Source: Streptomyces mirabilis
GTDB taxonomy: Bacteria > Actinomycetota > Actinomycetes > Streptomycetales > Streptomycetaceae
Length of the DNA: 64,000 nucleotides
Direction of reading: 5' to 3'
Assembly (NCBI RefSeq): GCF_018310535.1
Contig: NZ_CP074102.1
Span: 7,316,001-7,380,000, forward strand
The first letter of the stretch is position 1, and the number at the start of each line of letters is the position of its first letter. The notes beneath the pieces are model-generated. The model saw only the letters and a program-made list of their open reading frames with translations, made no database searches and had not been told where the DNA came from. The position numbers were made by a program, and so were the translations under genes. Shown piece by piece: positions 45,990 through 56,012 of the stretch.

Positions 45990-46828
45990 GCCTGGAACCC
46001 TTTGGCGCACGCCTTCGCCGTGCCATGGACGAGCGCGGCCCGCTGTGCGTCGGCATCGACCCGCACGCCTCCCTGCTGACCGACTGGGGCCTGAACGACG
46101 ACATCGCGGGCCTGGAGCGGTTCAGCCGCACCGTCGTCGAGGCGCTGGCCGAGCGGGTCGCGGTCCTCAAGCCGCAGAGCGCGTTCTTCGAGCGGTTCGG
46201 GTCGCGCGGCATCGCCGTCCTGGAGAAGTCGGTCGAGGAGGCGCGGGCGGCCGGGGCACTGGTCGTGATGGACGCCAAGCGCGGCGACATCGGTTCGACC
46301 ATGGCCGCGTACGCGGAGACCTTCCTGCGCAAGGACGCGCCGCTCTTCTCGGACGCGCTGACCGTGTCGCCTTACCTGGGCTACGGCTCGCTGAAGCCGG
46401 CGGTGGAGCTGGCGCGTGAGAGCGGCGCCGGGCTCTTCGTGCTCGCGCTCACCTCCAACCCGGAGGGCGGCGAGGTGCAGCACGCGGTCCGTGGGGACGG
46501 TCGCAACGTCGGCGCGACCATGCTGGCCCACCTCGCGGCCGAGAACGCGGGAGAGACGCCCCTGGGGTCCTTCGGCGCGGTCGTCGGCGCCACGCTGGGC
46601 GATCTCTCCTCCTACGACCTGGACATCAACGGACCGCTCCTGGCGCCCGGCATCGGCGCCCAGGGAGCCACGCCGGCCGATCTGGCGGGCGTCTTCGGGG
46701 CGGCGGTGCGCAATGTCGTGCCGAACGTGAGCCGGGGTGTTCTTCGTCACGGTCCCGACGCGATCGCGCTGCGTGCGTCCGCGGAGCGCTTCGCGGAGGA
46801 GATCAGGGCCGCCGTGACGGCCGCCTGA
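45986..46828 (+). CDS. pyrF: Orotidine 5'-phosphate decarboxylase (type 2)
   Basis: This 280-aa enzyme makes UMP, the end product sensed by PyrR. The active-site Lys-Asp pair lies in [13 protein letters not shown]. The length and the stretches [26 protein letters not shown] and [12 protein letters not shown] are those of the longer type 2 family used by actinobacteria. It is the last gene of the operon; no strong hairpin follows directly. Confidence 0.95.
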   Translation: MSLEPFGARLRRAMDERGPLCVGIDPHASLLTDWGLNDDIAGLERFSRTVVEALAERVAVLKPQSAFFERFGSRGIAVLEKSVEEARAAGALVVMDAKRGDIGSTMAAYAETFLRKDAPLFSDALTVSPYLGYGSLKPAVELARESGAGLFVLALTSNPEGGEVQHAVRGDGRNVGATMLAHLAAENAGETPLGSFGAVVGATLGDLSSYDLDINGPLLAPGIGAQGATPADLAGVFGAAVRNVVPNVSRGVLRHGPDAIALRASAERFAEEIRAAVTAA

Positions 46829-47139
46829 GTCCTCCGACAGCCGTTCGGGAATCCTCCGATGAGTGCCTCCGGAGCGCCGCGAGTCTGAATACATCCTCAA
46901 ATCCAGGGCAGTATGTCTCAAATGTCCGTCTCCAGGGAGGCTGACCAGGACTTTTCCGCTGTTCTCGCTGACTCTGGCGCACTTGCCCGCTAGTCTCCGT
47001 CGAGTGGGGCACCTCCCACGCTCTTCCAGGCAGTGGGGGGAGAACGGGCAAGCGTGTTGCTCGTAGCTCCCCAGGTGTGGGGCGACTAGGTTCCTCACCG
47101 GTCCGTATCCGACAGTTCGACATCCGAGGTGACGTAGGC
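46829..47139 (+). promoter_or_regulatory. Intergenic leader of sIHF, no gene seen
   Basis: This 311-nt gap contains no credible gene. A G-rich element, GTGGGGCACCTCCCAC (47003-47018) followed by GGCAGTGGGGGG, can fold in more than one way. The gap should hold the sIHF promoter, but no unambiguous -10/-35 pair was identified. Confidence 0.35.
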
Positions 47140-47463
47140 GTGGCTCTTCCGCCCCTTACCCCTGAACAGCGCGCAGCCGCGCTCGAAAAGGCCGCCGCGG
47201 CTCGCCGGGAGCGGGCCGAGGTCAAGAATCGACTCAAGCACTCCGGCGCCTCGCTTCACGAGGTCATCAAGCAGGGTCAGGAGAACGACGTCATCGGCAA
47301 GATGAAGGTCTCCGCTCTCCTGGAGTCCCTGCCGGGCGTGGGCAAGGTCCGCGCCAAGCAGATCATGGAGCGACTCGGTATCTCCGAGAGTCGCCGCGTA
47401 CGCGGCCTCGGCTCGAACCAGATCGCTTCTCTGGAGCGTGAGTTCGGCGGTTCCGGCGCCTGA
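47140..47463 (+). CDS. sihf: Actinobacterial integration host factor (sIHF)
   Basis: This 107-aa basic nucleoid-associated protein binds DNA without sequence specificity and affects supercoiling, sporulation and antibiotic production in Streptomyces. It shows the sIHF sequence [20 protein letters not shown], a long helix, then the helix-hairpin-helix-like [21 protein letters not shown] and [15 protein letters not shown]. The GTG at 47140 has GAGGTGA 7 nt upstream; an earlier in-frame ATG at 47077 is not conserved. It is unrelated to proteobacterial IHF. The sIHF-gmk-rpoZ order is conserved. Confidence 0.93.
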   Translation: MALPPLTPEQRAAALEKAAAARRERAEVKNRLKHSGASLHEVIKQGQENDVIGKMKVSALLESLPGVGKVRAKQIMERLGISESRRVRGLGSNQIASLEREFGGSGA

Positions 47464-47500
47464 GTCCTGGGCACACCGGGATTGCTGGAATAATCGCTGC

Positions 47501-48058
47501 ATGAGTGAACGTCCGCGGCTGACCGTGCTCTCCGGCCCCTCTGGGGTCGGTAAGAGCACGGTCGTCGCCCATATGCGCAAGGAACACTCCGAGGTCTGGC
47601 TCTCGGTGTCGGCGACGACCCGCAAGCCGCGCCCCGGTGAGAAGCACGGAGTCCACTACTTCTTCGTCTCCGACGAGGAGATGGACAAGCTGATCGCCAA
47701 CGGCGAGCTGCTGGAGTGGGCCGAATTCGCCGGCAACCGCTACGGGACGCCGCGTGCCGCCGTCCTGGAGCACCTGGAATCGGGTGTGCCCGTTCTCCTG
47801 GAGATCGACCTCCAGGGCGCACGGCAGGTCCGCGAGTCCATGCCGGAGGCCCTGCTCGTGTTCTTGGCTCCGCCCTCCTGGGACGAGCTGGTGCGCAGGC
47901 TCACCGGACGGGGCACCGAACCGCCCGCGGTGATCGAGCGCCGCCTGGAGGCGGCCAAGATCGAACTGGCGGCCGAGCCGGAGTTCGATGTCACCCTGGT
48001 CAACACCTCCGTCGAGGACGTGGCGCGTGAGCTGCTAGCCTTGATGGAAGTTGTTTGA
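47501..48058 (+). CDS. gmk: Guanylate kinase
   Basis: This 185-aa P-loop kinase phosphorylates GMP. Walker A is [12 protein letters not shown]. The GMP-binding region has [21 protein letters not shown] and [16 protein letters not shown], and the lid [21 protein letters not shown]. The ATG at 47501 is the conserved start; upstream in-frame codons lie in sIHF. Confidence 0.95.
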   Translation: MSERPRLTVLSGPSGVGKSTVVAHMRKEHSEVWLSVSATTRKPRPGEKHGVHYFFVSDEEMDKLIANGELLEWAEFAGNRYGTPRAAVLEHLESGVPVLLEIDLQGARQVRESMPEALLVFLAPPSWDELVRRLTGRGTEPPAVIERRLEAAKIELAAEPEFDVTLVNTSVEDVARELLALMEVV

Positions 48059-48095
48059 TCTTTCAGGTCATTTTCCACCTTTCGGAAGGCAGAGC

Positions 48096-48368
48096 GTGTC
48101 CTCTTCCATCACCGCTCCCGAGGGCATCATCAACCCTCCGATCGACGAGCTCCTCGAGGCCACCGACTCGAAGTACAGCCTCGTGATCTACGCGGCCAAG
48201 CGCGCCCGTCAGATCAACGCGTACTACTCGCAGCTCGGCGAGGGCCTCCTCGAGTACGTCGGTCCGCTCGTCGACACCCACGTCCACGAGAAGCCGCTGT
48301 CGATCGCCCTGCGCGAGATCAACGCGGGTCTGCTGACGTCCGAGGCCGTCGAGGGCCCCGCGCAGTAG
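48096..48368 (+). CDS. rpoZ: RNA polymerase omega subunit
   Basis: This 90-aa protein supports RNA polymerase assembly. The actinobacterial omega pattern [35 protein letters not shown] is complete, and the tail [15 protein letters not shown] follows. The GTG at 48096, after GGAAGG, gives the usual 90 aa; an in-frame start at 48051 would overlap gmk. A hairpin terminator follows 18 nt after the stop. Confidence 0.95.
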   Translation: MSSSITAPEGIINPPIDELLEATDSKYSLVIYAAKRARQINAYYSQLGEGLLEYVGPLVDTHVHEKPLSIALREINAGLLTSEAVEGPAQ

Positions 48369-48386
48369 TCGTTCAATCGCTCATCC

Positions 48387-48415
48387 CAGGCCCGGCGGCG
48401 CGACCGCCGGGCCTG
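48387..48415 (+). terminator. Hairpin terminator after rpoZ
   Basis: A 12-bp stem (CAGGCCCGGCGG with CCGCCGGGCCTG) has a 5-nt loop, 18 nt after the rpoZ stop and 44 nt before coaBC. Confidence 0.75.
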
Positions 48416-48459
48416 TGGTGTGTCATGGAGTCGTACGTTTCCGAGCTCGGGGAGAGACG

Positions 48460-49662
48460 GTGGACAAGCCCAAGGTCGTGCTGGGGGTCAGCGGTGGCAT
48501 CGCCGCGTACAAGGCCTGTGAGCTGTTGCGCAGGCTGACGGAGTCGGGCCACGACGTTCGTGTCGTCCCCACCGACTCCGCGCTGCACTTCGTCGGCGCC
48601 GCCACCTGGTCCGCGCTCTCCGGCCACCCCGTCTCCACCGAGGTCTGGTCGGACGTCCACGAGGTCCCGCACGTCCGCATCGGACAGCACGCGGACCTGG
48701 TGGTGGTGGCTCCCGCGACGGCCGACATGCTCGCCAAGGCCGCCCACGGCCTGGCCGACGACCTCCTCACCAACACCCTGCTCACGGCCCGCTGCCCGGT
48801 CGTCTTCGCGCCCGCCATGCACACCGAGATGTGGGAGCACCCGGCCACCCAGGAGAACGTGGCGACGCTGCGCCGCCGCGGCGCCGTCGTCATCGAGCCC
48901 GCGGTGGGGCGCCTGACCGGTGTCGACACCGGCAAGGGGAGGCTGCCCGACCCCGCGGAGATCTTCGAGGTCTGCCGCCGGGTGCTCGCCCGCGGCGTGA
49001 CCGAGCCCGATCTCGCCGGCCGCCACGTCGTCGTCAGCGCCGGCGGTACCCGAGAGCCCCTCGACCCGGTCCGCTTCCTCGGCAACCGCTCCTCCGGCAA
49101 GCAGGGATACGCCCTGGCGCGCACGGCGGCCGCGCGGGGTGCCCGGGTCACGCTGATCGCCGCGAACACCGGACTGCCGGACCCGGCGGGCGTGGACGTG
49201 GTGCAGGTCGGGACGGCCGTGCAGCTGCGCGAGGCGGTCCTCAAGGCGGCCTCGGACGCCGACGCCGTGGTGATGGCGGCGGCGGTGGCGGACTTCCGCC
49301 CGGCCGCCTACGCGGCCGGAAAAATCAAGAAGAAGGACGACCAGGAACCGGAGCCGATCGTTCTGGTCCGCAATCCGGACATCCTCGCGGAGATCTCGGC
49401 GGACCGTCCCCGCCCCGGCCAGGTGGTCGTCGGTTTCGCCGCAGAGACGGACGACGTCCTCGCCAACGGTCGTACGAAGCTGGCGCGCAAGGGGTGCGAT
49501 CTTCTCGTCGTGAACGAGGTGGGGGAGCGCAAGACCTTCGGTGCCGAGGAGAACGAGGCCGTGGTGCTGGGGGCCGACGGCAGTGAGACCCCGGTGCCGT
49601 ACGGACCCAAGGAGGCTCTGGCCGAGATGGTGTGGGACCTGGTGGGACGCCGCCTGGTGTGA
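48460..49662 (+). CDS. coaBC: Bifunctional phosphopantothenoylcysteine decarboxylase/synthase
   Basis: This 400-aa enzyme carries out two steps of coenzyme A synthesis. The N-terminal CoaC flavoprotein domain has VVLGVSGGIAAYKACELLRRL, VVAPATADMLAKAAHGLADDLL and APAMHTEMWEHPATQEN. The C-terminal CoaB domain begins near residue 185 with VVVSAGGTREPLDPVRFLGN, then AAAVADFRPAAYAAGKIKK. The GTG at 48460 with GGGGAGA is preferred over an in-frame start at 48415 that would lie in the terminator stem. Confidence 0.95.
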   Translation: MDKPKVVLGVSGGIAAYKACELLRRLTESGHDVRVVPTDSALHFVGAATWSALSGHPVSTEVWSDVHEVPHVRIGQHADLVVVAPATADMLAKAAHGLADDLLTNTLLTARCPVVFAPAMHTEMWEHPATQENVATLRRRGAVVIEPAVGRLTGVDTGKGRLPDPAEIFEVCRRVLARGVTEPDLAGRHVVVSAGGTREPLDPVRFLGNRSSGKQGYALARTAAARGARVTLIAANTGLPDPAGVDVVQVGTAVQLREAVLKAASDADAVVMAAAVADFRPAAYAAGKIKKKDDQEPEPIVLVRNPDILAEISADRPRPGQVVVGFAAETDDVLANGRTKLARKGCDLLVVNEVGERKTFGAEENEAVVLGADGSETPVPYGPKEALAEMVWDLVGRRLV

Positions 49663-49902
49663 ATGTCTCATTAACCCCAGCCGCCGCGTCCATCAGCGTG
49701 AAATCGCCCGTGGCGACCCTGGTGGAGAACGATCGCCATGGCGCAGAATGCCCGTGCCGCAGGTCACAGGGCTTCCGAGAAGCGAGACAGGGGGGCCTGT
49801 GGGCGAGTGCGACCGATAAACTGTTCTCGGACGACGCCGAGCGCAGCTCTCGTCCCGTCCACCAATGATCAGCCAGCAGCCGCTGCAACCACAGGGAGCG
49901 TT

Positions 49903-51111
49903 GTGTCCCGTCGCCTGTTCACCTCGGAGTCCGTGACCGAGGGTCACCCCGACAAGATCGCTGACCAGATCAGCGACACCATTCTCGATGCGCTTCTGCG
50001 CGAGGACCCGACGTCCCGGGTCGCCGTGGAGACGCTGATCACGACCGGCCTGGTGCACGTGGCCGGAGAGGTCACGACCAAGGCGTACGCGCCGATCGCC
50101 CAGCTGGTCCGCGACAAGATCCTGGAGATCGGTTACGACTCGTCGAAGAAGGGCTTCGACGGAGCTTCCTGTGGTGTCTCGGTGTCGATCGGCTCGCAGT
50201 CGCCCGACATCGCGCAGGGTGTCGACACGGCGTACGAGAACCGGGTCGAGGGCGACGAGGACGAGCTCGACAAGCAGGGCGCCGGCGACCAGGGCCTGAT
50301 GTTCGGGTACGCGACGGACGAGACCCCGGAGCTGATGCCGCTCCCGATCCACCTCGCGCACCGCCTGTCGCGCCGCCTCTCCGAGGTGCGCAAGAACGGG
50401 ACGATCCCCTACCTCCGTCCCGACGGCAAGACTCAGGTCACCATCGAGTACGACGGCGACAAGGCGGTCCGCCTGGACACGGTCGTCGTCTCCTCGCAGC
50501 ACGCGTCGGACATCGACCTCGAGTCCCTCCTCGCCCCCGACATCCGCGAGTTCGTGGTCGAGCCGGAGCTCAAGGCCCTCCTCGACGACGGCATCAAGCT
50601 GGAGACCGAGGGCTACCGCCTCCTGGTGAACCCGACCGGCCGCTTCGAGATCGGCGGCCCGATGGGCGACGCCGGCCTCACCGGCCGCAAGATCATCATC
50701 GACACCTACGGCGGCATGGCCCGCCACGGCGGCGGCGCCTTCTCCGGCAAGGACCCGTCCAAGGTCGACCGCTCCGCCGCCTACGCCATGCGCTGGGTCG
50801 CCAAGAACGTCGTCGCCGCGGGCCTCGCCTCCCGCTGCGAGGTCCAGGTCGCCTACGCCATCGGCAAGGCCGAGCCCGTCGGTCTCTTCGTCGAGACCTT
50901 CGGCACCGCCAAGGTCGACGCCGAGAAGATCGAGACCGCCATCGCCGAGGTCTTCGACCTCCGCCCGGCGGCCATCATCCGTGACCTCGACCTGCTGCGC
51001 CCGATCTACTCCCAGACGGCCGCCTACGGCCACTTCGGCCGCGAGCTGCCCGACTTCACGTGGGAGCGCACGGACCGCGTGGAGGCCCTGCGCAAGGCCG
51101 TCGGTCTGTAA
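49903..51111 (+). CDS. metK: S-adenosylmethionine synthetase
   Basis: This 402-aa enzyme makes SAM from methionine and ATP. Signatures are [33 protein letters not shown], and the phosphate loop [19 protein letters not shown]. The GTG at 49903 with AGGGAG gives the standard length; in-frame codons from 49738 add 55 unrelated residues. The 240-nt leader (49663-49902) was inspected for a SAM riboswitch and none was recognised. Overexpression of this gene is known to stimulate antibiotic production in streptomycetes. Confidence 0.96.
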   Translation: MSRRLFTSESVTEGHPDKIADQISDTILDALLREDPTSRVAVETLITTGLVHVAGEVTTKAYAPIAQLVRDKILEIGYDSSKKGFDGASCGVSVSIGSQSPDIAQGVDTAYENRVEGDEDELDKQGAGDQGLMFGYATDETPELMPLPIHLAHRLSRRLSEVRKNGTIPYLRPDGKTQVTIEYDGDKAVRLDTVVVSSQHASDIDLESLLAPDIREFVVEPELKALLDDGIKLETEGYRLLVNPTGRFEIGGPMGDAGLTGRKIIIDTYGGMARHGGGAFSGKDPSKVDRSAAYAMRWVAKNVVAAGLASRCEVQVAYAIGKAEPVGLFVETFGTAKVDAEKIETAIAEVFDLRPAAIIRDLDLLRPIYSQTAAYGHFGRELPDFTWERTDRVEALRKAVGL

Positions 51112-51127
51112 GCAACGCTTGCACGGT

Positions 51128-51160
51128 GAGGCCCGGTACCCCTCGGGGGCGCCGGGCCTC
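51128..51160 (+). terminator. Terminator after metK
   Basis: GAGGCCCGG pairs with CCGGGCCTC, and CCCC with GGGG inside it, followed by GCTGTTT. It begins 17 nt after the metK stop. Confidence 0.8.
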
Positions 51161-51254
51161 GCTGTTTCCCCCGCGGGCAACCCGGGAGGGGTCGGTGCTG
51201 CCGGGGGTAAATCGGTGGTGCGGGTGGGGGAGGGGCTCATAGGGTCGGGGTCTC

Positions 51255-51396
51255 CCGGTGCGATGGCCGCGGTTACTTCGGTGGAGTGCGCCCAGGGCGC
51301 GCGGTGATTCTGGATCATGGTCCGCTGCCGCTTGGAACTCGGGAGAACTGACGTCGTGGCGTCCGGTGCGATGGTCACGGGTACTTCCGGGGTGTG
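51255..51396. repeat. Two diverged copies of a 34-bp block in the metK-priA gap
   Basis: Positions 51255-51288 and 51363-51396 match at 28 of 34 bases. Both start CCGGTGCGATGG and share TACTTC and a final GTG. The copies are 108 bp apart in direct orientation. The second copy continues into a tRNA-like T arm; the first continues into a sequence resembling a degraded version of it. Confidence 0.6.
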
Positions 51397-51465
51397 ATCC
51401 CCTCGCAGGTTCGAATCCTGCTGCCGGTCCTTGGACCGGTATGGCCGAGTGGTCCATGGCAGAAG
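51384..51465 (+). other. tRNA-like element with permuted halves (class II, Ser/Leu-like)
   Basis: A tRNA 3' half comes first: CTTC (51384-51387), a class II variable arm with stem GGGG/CCCC (51389-51402), a perfect T arm GCAGG-TTCGAAT-CCTGC (51405-51421) and acceptor strand TGCCGGT (51422-51428). Six nucleotides later a tRNA 5' half begins: acceptor strand ACCGGTA (51435-51441), TG, and the D arm GCC-GAGTGGTCCAT-GGC (51444-51460). The two acceptor strands pair over 7 bp with one G-T. GAAG at 51462-51465 pairs with the CTTC at 51384. No anticodon loop with a T at position 33 can be assembled, and no CCA is encoded. It may be a permuted tRNA-like RNA or a rearranged tRNA relic. Confidence 0.4.
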
Positions 51466-51547
51466 CGCCCTCGGGGCGTTCGTGATCCGTGGCCGGCCTG
51501 ATCTCGGGCGCGCGGCGGTGTCAGTGGGGTCTGGTAGGAATGTTGCT

Positions 51548-53695
51548 GTGAGCAGCGCGAACGGGTGGGGTGAGGGTGGCGAGGAGGGTGCGCCGCCCGA
51601 GCAGCTTGCGCTGATTCGGGAAGGGGTCCGGCAGGCCAGGGCGCCCAAGGCGAAGCCGCGGACATGGCGGGGGGCGAAGCTCGCCGAGGAGCTGCCTGTC
51701 GCACGGGTCCTCGTCGACAAGGGTGTGCTCCACCTTGACCGGTATTTCGACTACGCCGTGCCCGAGGAGCTGGACGCCGAGGCGCAGCCGGGCGTGCGGG
51801 TTCGGGTGCGGTTCGGGGCCGGGCGGCATCGGGTGCGGGAGGGCCGTCGTGAGGGCGGGGGGCTGATCGACGGGTTCCTCGTCGAGCGCCTCGCCGAGTC
51901 CGACTACTCCGGGCCGCTCGCCGCGCTCGCGCAGGTCGTGTCGCCCGAGCCCGTGCTCGGGCCCGAGCTGCTGGGACTCGCGCGCGCCGTCGCCGACCGG
52001 TACGCGGGGAGCCTCGCGGACGTGCTGCAGCTCGCGGTCCCGCCGCGCAACGCGCGGGCCGAGCAGAAGTCCTCCCCCGCGCCGCTTCCTCCGCCCGGCA
52101 TGCCCGAGACCGGTTCCTGGGCGCGGTACGGGCGGGGGGCGGCCTTTCTCGAGTCGCTCGCCGCGGGCGGGGCACCGCGGGCCGTGTGGAACGCGTTGCC
52201 GGGGCCCGGCTGGGCCGAGGAGATCGCCAGAGCCGTGGGCGCGACGCTCGCCTCGGGGCGGGGCGCGCTCGTCGTCGTGCCGGACGGCAGGGCCGTCACA
52301 CGGGTGGACGCCGCGCTGTCCTCCGTGCTGGGGGAGGGGCAGCACGCGGTGCTCACGGCCGAGGCCGGGCCCGAGAAGCGCTACCGGGAGTGGCTGGCCG
52401 TGCGGCGTGGATCCGTACGGGCCGTCGTGGGGACCCGGGCCGCCATGTTCGCGCCCGTAAGGGATCTGGGACTCGTCGTCATCTGGGACGACGGCGACGA
52501 CAGCCACAGCGAGCAGCACGCGCCGCAGCCGCATGCCCGGGAAGTGCTGCTGCTGCGGGCCGCCCATGACAAGTGCGCTTTCCTGTTGGGGAGTTGGGGC
52601 TGCACGGTCGAGGCCGCGCAGCTGGTCGAGAGCGGGTGGGCGCTGCCGCTGGTCGCCGAGCGGGAGCAGGTGCGGGCGAGCGCGCCGCTCGTGCGGACCG
52701 TGGGGGACGGGGATCTCGCGCGGGACGAGGCGGCGCGGGCCGCCCGGTTGCCGACCCTCGCCTGGCAGGTGGTGAGGGACGGGCTGCGACACGGGCCCGT
52801 ACTGGTGCAGGTGCCGCGGCGTGGGTACGTACCGCGGATGGCCTGTGCGCAGTGCCGGGCTCCCGCTCGCTGCCGGCACTGCGCGGGACCGCTGGAGGCG
52901 CGGGACGCCGGGGCGCTGCTGTGCACGTGGTGCGGGCGGGACGAGGCGGCCTGGCACTGTCCGGAGTGCGGTGGGTTCCGGCTGCGGGCCCAGGTCGTGG
53001 GCGCGCGGCGGACCGCGGAGGAGCTGGGGCGGGCGTTTCCGGCCGTGCCCGTGCGGACGTCGGGGCGCGAGCAGGTGCTCGACACGGTCCCGGGTGCGCC
53101 CGCGCTCGTCGTGAGCACGCCGGGGGCCGAGCCGGTCGCCGAGGGCGGGTACGCGGCCGCGTTGCTGCTCGACGGCTGGACGATGCTGTCGCGGCCCGAT
53201 CTGCGGGCCGGCGAGGACGCGCTGCGACGGTGGATCGGCGCTGCGGCGCTGGTCCGCGGGCAGGGAGCCGGGGGCACGGTCGTGGTCGTCGCGGAGCCGA
53301 CCCTTCGGCCCGTGCAGGCGCTCGTACGGTGGGATCCCGTCGGACACGCGGTGCGGGAGCTCGCCGAGCGGGCCGAGCTGGGGTTTCCGCCGGTGTCCCG
53401 GATGGCGGCCGTGTCCGGTACGGCGGAGGCGCTCGCCGGGTTTCTCGCCGTGGTCGAGCTTCCGGGCGATGCGGAGGTGTTGGGGCCGGTGCCGCTGCCC
53501 GTCACGCAGGCCGGAGGGCCGCGGCGGGTGGGGGCGCCGCCGCCGGGGGAGCAGTGGGAGCGGGCGCTCGTCCGGGTGCCGCCGGGCAGCGGGGCGGCGC
53601 TGGCGGCCGCGCTGAAGGCCGCCCAGGCGGCGAGGATGGCGCGGGGCGGGAGTGAGCCCGTACGGATTCGGATCGATCCGCCGGACATCGGGTGA
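51548..53695 (+). CDS. priA: PriA-like primosomal protein, helicase motifs degenerate
   Basis: This 715-aa protein has the PriA layout. The N-terminal 3'-DNA-binding domain (ARVLVDKGVLHLDRYFDYAVPEELD) precedes a core domain and a zinc-binding module with eight cysteines in CxxC pairs (CAQCRAPARCRHC ... CTWCGRDEAAWHCPEC, about residues 430-475). The helicase motifs are lost: the Walker A site reads ALPGPGWAEE and the DEAH box reads VVIWDDGDDSHSEQH. This is the actinobacterial form, probably a non-catalytic replication restart factor. The GTG at 51548 has TAGGAA at good spacing. A longer in-frame start would cover the tRNA-like element. Confidence 0.88.
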   Translation: MSSANGWGEGGEEGAPPEQLALIREGVRQARAPKAKPRTWRGAKLAEELPVARVLVDKGVLHLDRYFDYAVPEELDAEAQPGVRVRVRFGAGRHRVREGRREGGGLIDGFLVERLAESDYSGPLAALAQVVSPEPVLGPELLGLARAVADRYAGSLADVLQLAVPPRNARAEQKSSPAPLPPPGMPETGSWARYGRGAAFLESLAAGGAPRAVWNALPGPGWAEEIARAVGATLASGRGALVVVPDGRAVTRVDAALSSVLGEGQHAVLTAEAGPEKRYREWLAVRRGSVRAVVGTRAAMFAPVRDLGLVVIWDDGDDSHSEQHAPQPHAREVLLLRAAHDKCAFLLGSWGCTVEAAQLVESGWALPLVAEREQVRASAPLVRTVGDGDLARDEAARAARLPTLAWQVVRDGLRHGPVLVQVPRRGYVPRMACAQCRAPARCRHCAGPLEARDAGALLCTWCGRDEAAWHCPECGGFRLRAQVVGARRTAEELGRAFPAVPVRTSGREQVLDTVPGAPALVVSTPGAEPVAEGGYAAALLLDGWTMLSRPDLRAGEDALRRWIGAAALVRGQGAGGTVVVVAEPTLRPVQALVRWDPVGHAVRELAERAELGFPPVSRMAAVSGTAEALAGFLAVVELPGDAEVLGPVPLPVTQAGGPRRVGAPPPGEQWERALVRVPPGSGAALAAALKAAQAARMARGGSEPVRIRIDPPDIG

Positions 53696-53738
53696 CGAGC
53701 GTCGGTCCGCCCCCGTCCGAGCCGCCCCGACCTGGGCC

Positions 53739-53767
53739 GCCTCCCGGCTTCGACGGTGCCGGGAGGC
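53739..53767. terminator. Bidirectional terminator between priA and the convergent gene
   Basis: A 10-bp perfect stem (GCCTCCCGGC with GCCGGGAGGC) has a 9-nt loop. It lies 43 nt beyond priA and 16 nt beyond the minus-strand stop. Confidence 0.7.
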
Positions 53768-53782
53768 AGGCGAGAGGTGGGG

Positions 53783-54678
<896 letters not shown>

Positions 54679-55611
54679 ATGAAGCTCGTCTTCGCAGGTA
54701 CCCCCGAGGTCGCCGTTCCCGCACTGGACGCCTTGATCGCCTCCGGGCGGCACGAGGTGGCCGCCGTGGTCACGCGGCCCGACGCGCCCGCCGGCCGGGG
54801 ACGGCGGCTTGTCGCGAGTCCGGTCGCCGAACGGGCGGAGGAGGCCGGCATCGAGGTGCTGAAGCCGGTCAAGCCGCGGGACGAGGACTTTCTGGCCCGG
54901 CTGAGGGAGATCGGACCCGACGCCTGTCCCGTTGTGGCGTACGGGGCGCTGCTGCCGCGGGTCGCCCTCGACGTGCCCGCCCACGGGTGGGTCAATCTGC
55001 ACTTCTCCCTGCTGCCCGCCTGGCGCGGCGCCGCCCCCGTGCAGCACGCGATCATGGCGGGGGACGAGATCACCGGCGCCTCCACCTTCCTCATCGAGGA
55101 GGGGCTCGACTCGGGGCCGGTGTACGGGACCGTCACCGAGGAGGTCCGGCGCACCGACACCAGCGGGGACCTGCTCACCCGGCTCGCCTTCGCCGGTGCC
55201 GGCCTGCTCGTCGCGACCATGGACGGCATCGAGGACGGCACTCTGAAGGCCGTCCCGCAGCCTGTCGACGGCATTACCCTGGCACCGAAGATCACCGTCG
55301 AGAACGCCCATGTCGACTGGTCCGCACCGGCGCTGCGCGTCGACCGGATGGTGCGCGGGTGCACGCCCGCGCCCGGCGCCTGGACCGTCTTCCGTGGTGA
55401 GCGGCTCAAGCTCATCCACGCCACGCCCGTGCCCGAGCGCACCGACCTCGCCCCGGGCGAACTGTCCGTGGGCAAGAACAACGTGTACGTCGGGACCGGC
55501 TCGTACGCCGTGGAACTGCTCTGGGTCCAGGCCCAGGGCAAGAAGCCGATGCGCGCGGCCGACTGGGCGCGCGGGGTGCGCATCGCCTCCGGGGAGCGGC
55601 TCGGGGCCTGA
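54679..55611 (+). CDS. fmt: Methionyl-tRNA formyltransferase
   Basis: This 310-aa enzyme formylates initiator Met-t[22 protein letters not shown] is the typical N-terminus. The formyl-THF site has [21 protein letters not shown] (with HxSLLP), and the C-terminal domain has the Asp-containing [15 protein letters not shown] and PGAWT. The ATG at 54679 is the conserved start. In many actinobacteria fmt and rsmB are adjacent; here 401 nt containing a kinase relic separate them. Confidence 0.96.
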   Translation: MKLVFAGTPEVAVPALDALIASGRHEVAAVVTRPDAPAGRGRRLVASPVAERAEEAGIEVLKPVKPRDEDFLARLREIGPDACPVVAYGALLPRVALDVPAHGWVNLHFSLLPAWRGAAPVQHAIMAGDEITGASTFLIEEGLDSGPVYGTVTEEVRRTDTSGDLLTRLAFAGAGLLVATMDGIEDGTLKAVPQPVDGITLAPKITVENAHVDWSAPALRVDRMVRGCTPAPGAWTVFRGERLKLIHATPVPERTDLAPGELSVGKNNVYVGTGSYAVELLWVQAQGKKPMRAADWARGVRIASGERLGA

Positions 55612-55685
55612 CACAGGGCCGTACGGCGAGGACCGCACCTCCCCTTGTGCAACTCCCCTGGCAGCGCGGGAGGTTGACGCACCGT

Positions 55686-55945
55686 CCCGTCCCGGTCGAG
55701 CCGGTCGTCGAGGGCACGCCGCGCCCGCTCGCGCCGGGCGTCGAGCAGTGCGCCTACCGCGACGTCCAGGAGGCCCTCACCAACGTCCTGAAGTACGCCG
55801 GACTGCGCACGCGCGTGTGGCACTCGGTTACGGGCAGCACGAGTCGAGGGTCTCCGTCACGGACGGGGGGCTGATTCCGGACACGGTCCCGACGGGCACC
55901 GGGCACGGCGTCGGCCTGGACCGCCGGGCACACGTGGGCCGTCAG
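55686..55945 (+). pseudogene. Frameshifted relic of a NarL-type histidine kinase ATPase domain
   Basis: One frame gives the end of a kinase dimerisation/HATPase domain: PVEPVVEGTPRPLAPGVEQ and the N box DVQEALTNVLKYAG (about 55686-55803). After a frame change the next frame continues with ARVALGYGQHESRVSVTDGG and then PTGTGHGVGLDRRA, the expected G-box region. No start, membrane part or H box precedes it and the continuation is lost. The remaining sequence of this 401-nt gap (55612-55685 and 55946-56012) shows nothing recognisable. Confidence 0.7.
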
Positions 55946-56012
55946 GCCGGCGACGTCCGTCCGGAAGTAGGCTGGAGGGGTCGAACCATCCAGGATCCGG
56001 AGCACCTTTTTC

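Noticed and set aside
49663..49902. Possible SAM riboswitch in the metK leader
   Set aside because: The 240-nt leader has GGTCACAGGG and some pairing potential, but none of the conserved cores of the SAM-I, SAM-II or SAM-IV classes could be placed.
51362..51429. Ordinary tRNA gene ending in the GGTTCGAATCC T arm
   Set aside because: The upstream CCGGTG could pair partly with the acceptor strand, but there is no D arm and only 68 nt are available, too few for a tRNA with this long variable arm.
51431..51547. N-terminal extension of priA starting at 51431
   Set aside because: It would read through the tRNA-like element, has no family similarity and lacks the ribosome binding site seen before the GTG at 51548.
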